From: Thermoplasmata archaeon
GTDB lineage: Archaea > Thermoplasmatota > Thermoplasmata > UBA10834
Direction of reading: 5' to 3'
Assembly: GCA_013329135.1 (NCBI GenBank)
Contig: DUKU01000061.1
Location: 1-6,777 of the forward strand
DNA length: 6,777 bases
Shown: positions 1 through 6,355 of the stretch, piece after piece
Numbering within the stretch: the first letter of the stretch is position 1
Layout: the number at the start of each line of letters is the position of its first letter
Notes under the pieces: model-generated
Told to the model about the DNA's origin: nothing
The model's database searches: none
What the model saw: only the letters and a program-made list of their open reading frames with translations
Program-made: the position numbers and the translations under genes

Positions 1-1
1 A

Positions 2-1675
2 CAGATGGTCGACGTCGGGGAGGGCAAGATCAACGATTTCGACAAGTTGGCGCCCGGGAGCATAGAGGGCAAAGTCGTGCTGTTCACCCGGACGGACCTG
101 ATGTTCTACTGCACTCCCGTCCTGTGCATGGCGGTGGATAGGGGCGCGCTAGGGGCGATATGCCATTTCCCCGAGACGCCGGATTCTGAGCTCAAGATCG
201 ACATTAGCGATGCGGCCCTGCCGCTCGTCTACATAACGGATGATGATGCGGCGGCGATCCGCATGTTGATGGAGAGGCAACCAGTCACGTGTCATCTGGT
301 TGTGGACAACGATTACCAGGAACTTCCCCTCTCGACCGGGCACAACGTCATTGGGATGATCGAGGGCGTCGAGTTGCCGGACGAGTACGTGTATGTAGGC
401 GCCCACTTTGACCACTGGTTCACCAGCGCCGCCGATGACAACGCAGGGATCGGCTCGTTGCTCTCGATGGCCAAGGCGTTCAAGGACTCAGGTCTTCAAC
501 CGAGGCGGACCGTTGTGTTCACGGTCTTCGACGCGGAGGAGCTCGGTGGCTGGCAGGACACCTGGTACGACTGGTGCATGGGCTCGTACTCGCACATAGT
601 CGAGACGCTCACCGGAGAGAAGCTCAACCCAGACAGGCCCGGCAAGATCGTCGCGATGTTCAACATGGATGTGATCGGGACGGAGGGTGCTATCGTGTAC
701 GTCGAGACCACCCCCGACCTGACGAGGTTCGTTAAGAAGGCGGCGTTCGATTCAGGGCTCATTGCCACCGCACCGATGACATACGTGTACTGGCCTCCGT
801 CCTCGTACGACGATTGGCCGTTCTACATGGCAGGCGTCCCGTGCACCGAGACCGCTTGGTGGGGCGAGGCATATGACAAGCTCTACCACACGACGGGCGA
901 CACTATGGCGAGCCTCAACGAGGCGCATGTGCGGGTCAACACGGTCTTCAACGGGCTGATGGCGCTCAGGATGGCCCAGGCCTCCGTGTTGCCCTACAAC
1001 CTGCCCGAGAACGCGGAGGTTGTCCAACAGGGAATCGACCTGCTGTATTCGATGGATCCGGAGACGCGGACTATGGCGGACATCTCCCTGCTAGAGGCGG
1101 GTCTGGGCGCGTACTCCTCTGAGGTCGAGAGACTGAACTCTCTCCTGGACAGAGGGAAGGTGGATCCAGACCTTCTCAACAGGAAGATGATGGAGTCAGC
1201 CGTTGCGCTGAATCCGATGATGTTCGACTGGGACCTCACCGCTTGGATACCTGGCTGGACAGGGATATTCGTGCTCAACAACCCGGCGAACGACCTCTAC
1301 CGTATGAACGGCGCGATATCTGCTCTACGTGCGGGCGACGGCGAGGCCGCATTGGATATGTTGACCGACGTCACGACCATGAAGTGGGGCAGGTTCGTGG
1401 ACTACCAGGCGTACCTCGGGGTGATGGACTACATCTACTACGTCCCAGAGGACCACCTCCTGTGGGGCGGGGGCTTCCTGCCGCCGCATTCGGATGTCCA
1501 CGAGGAGTACTTCTCGATAGTGGAGAAGACGGAGTCCGGCTCTGTGGACTTCTCCGCGGAGATCGCGTCACTTGAGCAGCTCGTTCTCGAACTCTACGGG
1601 GACGTCAGCGCGATCGCAGACGAGCTGGGTCTGTCGCTCCTCGCAGCGGCCGATGTGCTGTCAGAAGTCAGATGA
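2..1675 (+). CDS. M28-family zinc metallopeptidase with PA domain (5' end missing)
   Basis: Probable co-catalytic two-zinc aminopeptidase or carboxypeptidase of peptidase family M28. Numbering is from the ATG at base 5, but the frame is open to the window edge and the first ~110 residues already look like the middle of a PA (protease-associated) domain, so the true start and any signal peptide lie upstream. The catalytic domain runs from about 112 to 330. The expected metal and catalytic residues are all visible: His134 and Asp136 (GAHFDHW), Asp144/Asp145 (ADDNAG), the Glu178-Glu179 pair (DAEELGG), Asp222 (NMDVIG) and His295 (YHTTGDT). The substrate side is unusually aromatic (YWPPSSYDDWPFY around 260-272). 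Residues ~335-556 form a mainly helical C-terminal region, perhaps like the dimerisation domain of PSMA-type M28 proteins. Most relatives are secreted or membrane-anchored; location cannot be judged here. The family is confident; substrate is unknown. Confidence 0.9.
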   Translation, partial: QMVDVGEGKINDFDKLAPGSIEGKVVLFTRTDLMFYCTPVLCMAVDRGALGAICHFPETPDSELKIDISDAALPLVYITDDDAAAIRMLMERQPVTCHLVVDNDYQELPLSTGHNVIGMIEGVELPDEYVYVGAHFDHWFTSAADDNAGIGSLLSMAKAFKDSGLQPRRTVVFTVFDAEELGGWQDTWYDWCMGSYSHIVETLTGEKLNPDRPGKIVAMFNMDVIGTEGAIVYVETTPDLTRFVKKAAFDSGLIATAPMTYVYWPPSSYDDWPFYMAGVPCTETAWWGEAYDKLYHTTGDTMASLNEAHVRVNTVFNGLMALRMAQASVLPYNLPENAEVVQQGIDLLYSMDPETRTMADISLLEAGLGAYSSEVERLNSLLDRGKVDPDLLNRKMMESAVALNPMMFDWDLTAWIPGWTGIFVLNNPANDLYRMNGAISALRAGDGEAALDMLTDVTTMKWGRFVDYQAYLGVMDYIYYVPEDHLLWGGGFLPPHSDVHEEYFSIVEKTESGSVDFSAEIASLEQLVLELYGDVSAIADELGLSLLAAADVLSEVR

Positions 1676-1680
1676 TGGGT

Positions 1681-1722
1681 GGCAGCGACTCGCTGCCCCA
1701 AACCATTTCCTCCCTCTTTCCG
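1681..1722 (+). terminator. Hairpin plus pyrimidine tract after the peptidase gene
   Basis: Five bases after the peptidase stop codon lies a perfect 7-bp stem with a 3-base loop: GGCAGCG (1681-1687), ACT, CGCTGCC (1691-1697). A pyrimidine-rich tract with short T runs (CATTTCCTCCCTCTTTCC) follows. The placement suits transcript termination or 3'-end stabilisation for the plus-strand gene. Archaeal terminators usually depend on T tracts more than hairpins, and the T runs here are short, so the role is inferred. Confidence 0.5.
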
Positions 1723-1788
1723 CCATCTTGTCGCGATGGCTTGCTGGCAACATCAATCCTAGTGCGGCCAGTGTGCCGAACTGGTAGA

Positions 1789-2376
1789 CTACGGCTGCGG
1801 ACTGGCGAGTCTGTACCCTTCCGAGAACGCGATGATGTTCTCGGCCAGGTCCCGGCGGATGTTCATCTTCATCGCACTTTCAAAATGCGCCCTGTCGAGT
1901 CCGGTGATCCCCGTCCCTGCAAGTGCACCGACCATGACGACGTTGGACGACATCGGCACGCCGGAATCTGCTGCAACCCTCGGCGCGTCAATCTGCATGA
2001 ATGCCTTGGCGGTCCGCATGACCTTCCCTTCGACATCCTCCATCGTAGGATATCTCAGCTTCTGTGTCGACACGCTCAGAGGAACAATTCTCTCAGTGGA
2101 GCTGATGACGACCGTGTTCTTCGATGCCTTGCAGAGGGCTCTAAGGGTCTCCAACAGCTCGAAAGAGAGGACGACGTCCGCCCCGTGGTCGGGGATGAGA
2201 GGGCTTCGCACGTCTCCTATCCTTGCAGTGCAGACGACGGATCCGCCTCTTTGAGCCATGCCATGGGTCTCGCTCAGGAGTACTTTCTTCCCGGCAAGGG
2301 TGGCGGCATCGCCTACGATCTTCGAGGCGGTGATTATTCCCTGGCCGCCCACGCCGACGAGGTAGACATCGACCAT
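1789..2376 (-). CDS. iorB: Indolepyruvate:ferredoxin oxidoreductase, beta subunit
   Basis: Small subunit (195 aa, normal for the family) of the oxygen-sensitive cytoplasmic enzyme that converts indolepyruvate and other aryl pyruvates plus CoA to aryl-acetyl-CoA, CO2 and reduced ferredoxin. It is a single gamma-type domain of the pyruvate:ferredoxin oxidoreductase superfamily. The N-terminus carries the glycine-rich GVGGQG motif (residues 8-13), followed by SETHGMAQRGGSV (35-47), which is highly characteristic of IorB. The ATG at 2376 is chosen because it places GVGGQG at the expected distance from the N-terminus, overlaps the iorA stop by one base (TGATG) and has a strong AAGGAGG seven bases upstream. 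The frame is open 21 codons further upstream, but that stretch overlaps the iorA ferredoxin-domain coding sequence and is not protein-like. Translation is probably coupled to iorA. Confidence 0.93.
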   Translation of the reverse strand: MVDVYLVGVGGQGIITASKIVGDAATLAGKKVLLSETHGMAQRGGSVVCTARIGDVRSPLIPDHGADVVLSFELLETLRALCKASKNTVVISSTERIVPLSVSTQKLRYPTMEDVEGKVMRTAKAFMQIDAPRVAADSGVPMSSNVVMVGALAGTGITGLDRAHFESAMKMNIRRDLAENIIAFSEGYRLASPQP

Positions 2377-4220
2377 CACGGCGCCTCCTTGATGGCCTTG
2401 TACGGGCACACCTGGGCGCAGACCCCGCAGCCGGCGCACAGAGCCTCATCGATGGTCTGTAGCTTGTCTATGCTGGATATCGCGGGGCACTGGAACTTGG
2501 TGACGCAGGTCCTGCACTTCTTGCAGGCCTCCTGGTCGATATAGTGCTTCTTCACTATCGCGCCCTTCTCGTCCCTCTTGGCTATGAGTGCGCACTCCCT
2601 GCGGGCGATGATGACGCTCACGCTATCTTGGGTGAGCGCCTCCTTGACTGCCTCGGTCGTTGCGGATGTGTCGTACGGGTCCACGACCTTGAGCCACTTG
2701 ACGCCGCAGCCTTTCACGACACCCTCGATCGACACGGATATTGCCCCGGGGTTGCACGGATCCCGTGCGCTGCCTGGATGCGGCTGGTGCCCAGTCATCG
2801 CAGTCGTCCGATTGTCGAGTATCATCACGAGGAACCTGTGTCCCTGATGGACCGCATTGACTAGTCCCGGTATCCCTGAGTGGAAGAATGTGGAATCTCC
2901 GATGAACGCTATCACGGGCAGGTCGTTGACCTTGGCGAGCCCTCCCGCAGTGCCCACGCTTGAGCCCATGCAGACGAGCAGGTCTGCGGTGCTGTAGGGT
3001 GGCGCGACGCCTAGTGTGTAGCACCCGATGTCAGATGCGAACAGGGCCTTCTTGTTCGTGGCCTTGTTGACCGCGTAGTATGTCGCGCTGTGCGGACAGC
3101 CTGCGCACAAGACCGGTGGACGGGTGGGCAGGTCCTGCGGGAGTTCGCACCTGGTAGTCTCCTTCTGGTCGCTGGAGAACGCCCTTGCCAATCCCCGTGT
3201 GACTATGGCCTGGTCGAATTCGTACGCCCTCGGCATGTACCCGTCCATCTTCCCGAACACCTTGGTCCCAAGGCCTTCCCGCTGGGCAAGGCTCCTGACC
3301 TGCATCTCAAGGACTGGTTCGAGCTCCTCGACGATGACCACAATGTCATGAGTCCTCAGGAAGTCGAGTAGCTTCTTGGATGGTACTGGGTTGGAGAAAC
3401 CGAGCTTGAGGACATCCACATGCAGTCCCATGCCCTTCGCGGCGTCGATCGTGTAGTTGGCTGCTGCGGAAGAAGTGACTATCCCCTGTCTCCCTCCGTC
3501 CCCGATCCTGATGACAGTGTTGAACTCTGACTCGTCAGCCATCTGCTCGGCCTTCGACAGCTGTTCCAGGAGCACCAGGTGCCTCGCCCTGGCGACCGCC
3601 GGGACGGTCACGAACCTGGCCGGTTCCTTCACGAACTCCTTCTTCTTCGGCCCGACTGAGATTTCTCCGACGGTGACAGGGCCACGGACATGCGCCACGC
3701 GCGTGGTCGTGCGCAGGATGACCGGCTGGCCTAGTTCCTCCGAGACCTCGAAGGCCTTCTTGACCATGTCGTAGCATTCCTGCGGTGATGCTGGCTCGAA
3801 GAGAGGGAATCCTCCGAAGAGCGCGTAGAATCTGTTGTCCTGCTCGTTCTGGCTCGAGTGGCAGGACGGGTCGTCCGCCGTCACAAGAACGAATCCACCC
3901 CTTGTACCGGTATAGGCAAAGGTCATGAGAGGGTCGGACGCCACGTTGACTCCGACGTGCTTCATGCTCACCATGGCGCGGAGGCCTGACGCGGCCGCAC
4001 CTATCGCTACCTCTGTCGCGACCTTCTCGTTCGTGGAATACTCGAAGTATATGCCCGCCTGTTCGGCGACCTTCGCGAAAGTGTCCCCAATCTCGGATGC
4101 CGGGGTGCCAGGATAAGTGGTGGCGACTGACAGGCGCGCTTCGAGAGCCCCTCTGACAATGGCTTCGTTGCCCATGAGGAGCATCGTGCTCCCGGGTTCT
4201 GCCTCCAGTATCCTGCTCAT
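2376..4220 (-). CDS. iorA: Indolepyruvate:ferredoxin oxidoreductase, alpha subunit
   Basis: Catalytic, thiamine-diphosphate-dependent subunit (614 aa, close to the usual 600-650) that pairs with IorB. Domain order: pyruvate:ferredoxin oxidoreductase-like pyrimidine-binding domain at about 12-190, with the family motif TTYPGTPASE (34-43); a middle domain at ~245-350; the CAGCPH motif (372-377); the TPP/Mg-binding domain with GDSTFFHSG starting at 441 and LDNRTTAMTG at 468-477; and a C-terminal double [4Fe-4S] ferredoxin domain. Cluster ligands are Cys566, 569, 572, 578 (CX2CX2CX5CP) and Cys595, 598, 601, 605 (CX2CX2CX3CP). No frameshift or missing catalytic motif is seen. No Shine-Dalgarno site precedes the ATG, but a TATA-like element about 28 bases upstream suggests a leaderless transcript. 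It is first in a two-gene operon with iorB. Direction in vivo (aromatic amino-acid breakdown or reductive aryl-acid assimilation) cannot be told from sequence. Confidence 0.95.
   Translation of the reverse strand: MSRILEAEPGSTMLLMGNEAIVRGALEARLSVATTYPGTPASEIGDTFAKVAEQAGIYFEYSTNEKVATEVAIGAAASGLRAMVSMKHVGVNVASDPLMTFAYTGTRGGFVLVTADDPSCHSSQNEQDNRFYALFGGFPLFEPASPQECYDMVKKAFEVSEELGQPVILRTTTRVAHVRGPVTVGEISVGPKKKEFVKEPARFVTVPAVARARHLVLLEQLSKAEQMADESEFNTVIRIGDGGRQGIVTSSAAANYTIDAAKGMGLHVDVLKLGFSNPVPSKKLLDFLRTHDIVVIVEELEPVLEMQVRSLAQREGLGTKVFGKMDGYMPRAYEFDQAIVTRGLARAFSSDQKETTRCELPQDLPTRPPVLCAGCPHSATYYAVNKATNKKALFASDIGCYTLGVAPPYSTADLLVCMGSSVGTAGGLAKVNDLPVIAFIGDSTFFHSGIPGLVNAVHQGHRFLVMILDNRTTAMTGHQPHPGSARDPCNPGAISVSIEGVVKGCGVKWLKVVDPYDTSATTEAVKEALTQDSVSVIIARRECALIAKRDEKGAIVKKHYIDQEACKKCRTCVTKFQCPAISSIDKLQTIDEALCAGCGVCAQVCPYKAIKEAP
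2384..2390 (-). promoter_or_regulatory. Shine-Dalgarno site for iorB
   Basis: On the minus strand AAGGAGG lies seven bases before the ATG at 2376, inside the end of iorA. It is a near-perfect match to the archaeal 16S rRNA tail and decides the iorB start over the longer open frame. Confidence 0.8.
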
Positions 4221-4243
4221 CGGGCCTGAAACTGGTCCAGAGA

Positions 4244-4257
4244 GGAAATACCTTTCC
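4244..4257 (-). promoter_or_regulatory. Likely iorAB promoter (TATA/BRE-like)
   Basis: The minus strand reads GGAAAGGTATTTCC, with TATTTCC at 4250-4244 as a weak TATA-like box and a purine-rich GGAAAG as a possible BRE. It is centred about 28 bases before the iorA ATG, so transcription would start at or next to that codon, which fits the absence of a Shine-Dalgarno site. The same 14 bases form an inverted repeat (GGAAA, 4-base spacer, TTTCC), so a regulator could bind over the promoter. Confidence 0.45.
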
Positions 4258-4282
4258 GACCTAGCGGCAAACTACATGCGCC

Positions 4283-4303
4283 AATCCGACCTACCAACGG
4301 ATT
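4283..4303. repeat. Inverted repeat between the divergent promoters (possible operator)
   Basis: A perfect 6-bp inverted repeat, AATCCG (4283-4288) and CGGATT (4298-4303), with a 9-base spacer. It lies between the TATA-like elements of iorA and leuC, about 32 bases from the first and 44 from the second. The position suits a dimeric regulator acting on one or both genes. The arms are short and chance cannot be excluded. Confidence 0.35.
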
Positions 4304-4335
4304 CATCGGGGCGCCTGCGGAGCTCCACCGACTGC

Positions 4336-4357
4336 CTGAAAATCATGATTAAATATC
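4336..4357 (+). promoter_or_regulatory. leuCD promoter (BRE and TATA box)
   Basis: An AT-rich ATTAAATAT (4348-4356) stands out in GC-rich surroundings and matches the archaeal TATA box; the purine-rich GAAAA just upstream (4338-4342) could be the BRE. The box centre is about 26 bases before the TTG at 4378, the normal spacing to a transcription start, so leuC is probably transcribed without a leader. Confidence 0.6.
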
Positions 4358-4377
4358 CAAGCGCTGTTCGCGTACCG

Positions 4378-5649
4378 TTGACTGGAAGGACGGTAGCTGA
4401 GAAGATCATTGGAAGGGCAGCGGGCACATCCGAGGTCCGTGCGGGGGAGGTCGTAGAGGCGTATCCTGATCTCCTGATGTCCCATGAGAACACATATCTC
4501 GTCAGCAAGGCGTTCCGTGAACTCGGCGTGAAGAAGCTGTACGACCCGGACCGTATAGCTATCGTTCTGGATCACAGGACTCCAGCCAACACGGTCGAGA
4601 CCGCTACCGCTCATTCGCATATCAGGAAACTTGTCCACGACTCAGGCATCAAGCGTTTCTACGATGTCGGGGAGGGCATCTGCCATCAGATACTCGTTGA
4701 AGAACACCTTGCGAAGCCCGGGCAGCTCGTGGTCGGCACCGATTCCCATACGAGCACCGCGGGTGCTGTGGGTGCGTTCGCCACCGGGATTGGCGCGACG
4801 GAGATGGCGGGGATATGGGCCACGGGCTTTCTGTGGCTCAAGGTCCCGGAAACGATTCGCATACACATGAGAGGGCATCTGGAGAAGGCCGTGTTCCCCA
4901 AAGACATCTCTCTGCACCTCGCGGCCAAGATGGGTCCTTCTCGGGCTGAGTACAAGTGTATCGAGTTCGACGGGATATTCCTGTTCGACGTGTCCATATC
5001 TGGCAGGATGGTGCTCTGCAACATGGCGACCGAGCTGGGCGCGAAGGCCGCGATAGCGCCGGCAGATTCCACATTCTCCACATGGTCTCCGGAACATTGC
5101 GGCCAGATGGGTCACACGTGCAAATCCGACCCTGATGCGCGATACTGCGAATCCATGGAACTGGAAGTTGAAAGGATCCCACCTATGGTCTCAGGGCCCG
5201 ACAAGGTCGAAGCGGCCAGACCTGCAGAGAAGTTCGAGGGCATCAGGATAGACCAGGCGTTCATAGGCACGTGCACGAACGGGCGCCTCGAGGACCTGAT
5301 TGCGGCATCGTGGGTCTTGAAGGGGAACAAGGTGGCCCCGGGAGTCAGACTCCTGGTCGCCCCCGCATCGAGGGACGTGCTTTCGACCGCGATGGACATG
5401 GGGGTCATACAGACCATCGTGGCGGCGGGCGGCACGATCCTGCCCCCTGGATGTGGGCCGTGCCTGGGCGCCCACGGCGGGGTCCTCGGATCCGGGGAGG
5501 TTTGCATTTCATCGGGCAACAGGAATTTCAAGGGCAGAATGGGCTCTCCCGATTCTGAGATTTACATCGCGAGTCCCGCGACAGTTGCGGCGAGCGCTAT
5601 TGTGGGCAAGGTCACCGACCCAAGGGGGTGGCTCACGGTTGACCTCTAG
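4378..5649 (+). CDS. leuC: 3-isopropylmalate dehydratase/homoaconitase-family large subunit
   Basis: Large [4Fe-4S] subunit of an archaeal two-subunit hydro-lyase that isomerises a 2-substituted malate through a dehydrated intermediate, as in leucine biosynthesis (2- to 3-isopropylmalate) or homocitrate-type pathways. With the TTG start it is 423 aa, the usual archaeal length of about 420. Visible motifs: TVAEKI near the N-terminus, DHRTPANTV, GEGICHQIL, GTDSHTSTAGAVGAFATGIG (from residue 120), LCNMATELGAK, and the three cluster cysteines Cys299 (GTCTNGR) and Cys359/Cys362 (PPGCGPCLGAHGG). The late NRNFKGRMG motif is also present. The TTG is preferred because homologues begin only a few residues before T-[VI]-AEK and because the in-frame ATG at 4345 lies between the BRE and the TATA box. 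The frame stays open back to 4117, but that part is antisense to iorA. It overlaps leuD by 11 bases. The exact substrate is not fixed by this subunit. Confidence 0.93.
   Translation: MTGRTVAEKIIGRAAGTSEVRAGEVVEAYPDLLMSHENTYLVSKAFRELGVKKLYDPDRIAIVLDHRTPANTVETATAHSHIRKLVHDSGIKRFYDVGEGICHQILVEEHLAKPGQLVVGTDSHTSTAGAVGAFATGIGATEMAGIWATGFLWLKVPETIRIHMRGHLEKAVFPKDISLHLAAKMGPSRAEYKCIEFDGIFLFDVSISGRMVLCNMATELGAKAAIAPADSTFSTWSPEHCGQMGHTCKSDPDARYCESMELEVERIPPMVSGPDKVEAARPAEKFEGIRIDQAFIGTCTNGRLEDLIAASWVLKGNKVAPGVRLLVAPASRDVLSTAMDMGVIQTIVAAGGTILPPGCGPCLGAHGGVLGSGEVCISSGNRNFKGRMGSPDSEIYIASPATVAASAIVGKVTDPRGWLTVDL
5624..5631 (+). promoter_or_regulatory. Shine-Dalgarno site for leuD
   Basis: GGGGGTGG lies seven bases before the TTG at 5639, within the end of leuC, and resembles the archaeal GGAGGTG consensus with one mismatch. 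It supports the TTG start over the GTG at 5657. Confidence 0.6.
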
Positions 5650-6136
5650 TGGAAGGGTGTGGAAGTTCGGGGACGATGTGAATACAGACCTCATCATCCC
5701 AGGAAGATACCTTAGCAGATACGACGAAGCGCACCTGGCAGAGCACGCGATGGAAGGCCTCAGCGAGTCGTTCGCGAAGGAGGTCGTTCAGGGGGACATC
5801 ATCGTCGCCGGCAGGAACTTCGGCTGTGGTTCCAGCAGGGAACAGGCGGTGATGGCGCTGAAGCGCGCGGGCGTCGCCGCTATCGTCGCAAGATCATATG
5901 CCAGAATCTTCTACAGGAATTCGATAAACCTTGGCCTGCACGTGTTCGAGTCGGATGACGCCTACGATGCGTTTCCCGATGGTGCTAGGGTGTCACTAGA
6001 TCCAATCGGGCACGCTCTTACATCGTTGGATGGGGCGAAGACGGCACAGTTGAAGGAGATACCACACCACGCGAGGAAGATACTGGACAGCGGCGGGCTC
6101 GTGCCCCACCTGAAGGGAAGGTTCGGGGAGAAGTAG
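5639..6136 (+). CDS. leuD: 3-isopropylmalate dehydratase/homoaconitase-family small subunit
   Basis: Small (swivel-domain) subunit, 165 aa, which completes the active site of the LeuC protein; 160-170 aa is usual in archaea. The N-terminal GRVWKFGDDVNTDLIIPGRY (5-24) is the family signature, and NFGCGSSREQA (60-70) is the substrate-phosphate/carboxylate-binding type motif of this family, followed by ARIFYRNSINLGL. The TTG at 5639 is chosen because homologues carry a few residues before GRVWKFG and because of the upstream GGGGGTGG; the GTG at 5657 would remove the conserved GR. The gene overlaps leuC by 11 bases, so translation is probably coupled. The loop after the GDD-NTD segment reads Y24-L25-S26-R27; in characterised methanogen enzymes this loop helps set substrate choice, and this version does not clearly match a known class in my reading. 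It could therefore be leuD or a homoaconitase small subunit. Confidence 0.92.
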   Translation: MTSSGRVWKFGDDVNTDLIIPGRYLSRYDEAHLAEHAMEGLSESFAKEVVQGDIIVAGRNFGCGSSREQAVMALKRAGVAAIVARSYARIFYRNSINLGLHVFESDDAYDAFPDGARVSLDPIGHALTSLDGAKTAQLKEIPHHARKILDSGGLVPHLKGRFGEK

Positions 6137-6146
6137 GATTGGTGAG

Positions 6147-6170
6147 TGCCGCACGCATTAGCCCGTGGCA
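6147..6170 (+). terminator. Imperfect hairpin downstream of leuD
   Basis: TGCC-GC-ACG (6147-6155) can pair with CGTGGCA (6164-6170), giving seven pairs with a two-base bulge and an 8-base loop, ten bases after the leuD stop. No T tract follows directly, so it is only a weak candidate for the end of the leuCD transcript. Confidence 0.25.
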
Positions 6171-6219
6171 AGGTTATTGGCGCAACACAGCTATTCATGC
6201 TTCGATGTCAGGGTTCGTA

Positions 6220-6312
6220 ATGGAGGACACGCTGGGCTACCTCGGCCTCGCGATCCTGCTGTTCCTCATCGTTTACTTCCTCATTCGGGTCCTGAGTCAC
6301 AGGCAGCACTAG
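6220..6312 (+). CDS. Possible 30-residue single-pass membrane peptide
   Basis: A short ATG-started frame encodes 30 residues: an acidic N-terminus (MEDT), one hydrophobic stretch of about 17 residues (GYLGLAILLFLIVYFLI, 6-22) and a basic, polar tail (RVLSHRQH). That is the layout of a small single-pass membrane protein, with the basic end predicted to stay in the cytoplasm. Two in-frame alternatives exist: ATG at 6205 (35 aa), with a weak TATA-like TTATTGG about 28 bases upstream, and GTG at 6142 (56 aa). No strong Shine-Dalgarno site is visible. It lies between leuD and a tRNA gene on the same strand. I recognise no family. A chance frame is quite possible at this length. Confidence 0.4.
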   Translation: MEDTLGYLGLAILLFLIVYFLIRVLSHRQH

Positions 6313-6321
6313 CTCGCCAAA

Positions 6322-6334
6322 GGCTATTATATGC
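6322..6334 (+). promoter_or_regulatory. tRNA-Arg promoter (TATA box)
   Basis: GGCTATTATATGC contains a good archaeal TATA box (TATTATATG, 6325-6333) centred about 27 bases before the mature tRNA 5' end, so transcription probably begins at or very close to the first tRNA base. Confidence 0.65.
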
Positions 6335-6355
6335 CAGGCCAATGACGACGCCAAC

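Noticed and set aside
1768..1784. CCAGT-N7-ACTGG inverted repeat just after the iorB stop
   Set aside because: A 5-bp stem with no following T tract on the minus strand is too weak to call a terminator for iorAB.
2377..2439. 21-codon N-terminal extension of iorB
   Set aside because: It overlaps the iorA ferredoxin-domain codons, is Arg/Gly-rich and not protein-like, and the internal ATG has an excellent AAGGAGG.
1672..2544. 290-residue plus-strand frame
   Set aside because: It lies antisense to iorB and the end of iorA, whose reading frames have clear family motifs; its translation shows no domain-like pattern.
4117..4377. N-terminal extension of the leuC frame by up to 87 codons
   Set aside because: It runs antisense to the iorA start and across both promoters; homologues do not have such an extension.
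5453..5638. 62-codon N-terminal extension of leuD
   Set aside because: It overlaps the conserved iron-sulfur coding region of leuC in another frame and exceeds the family length.
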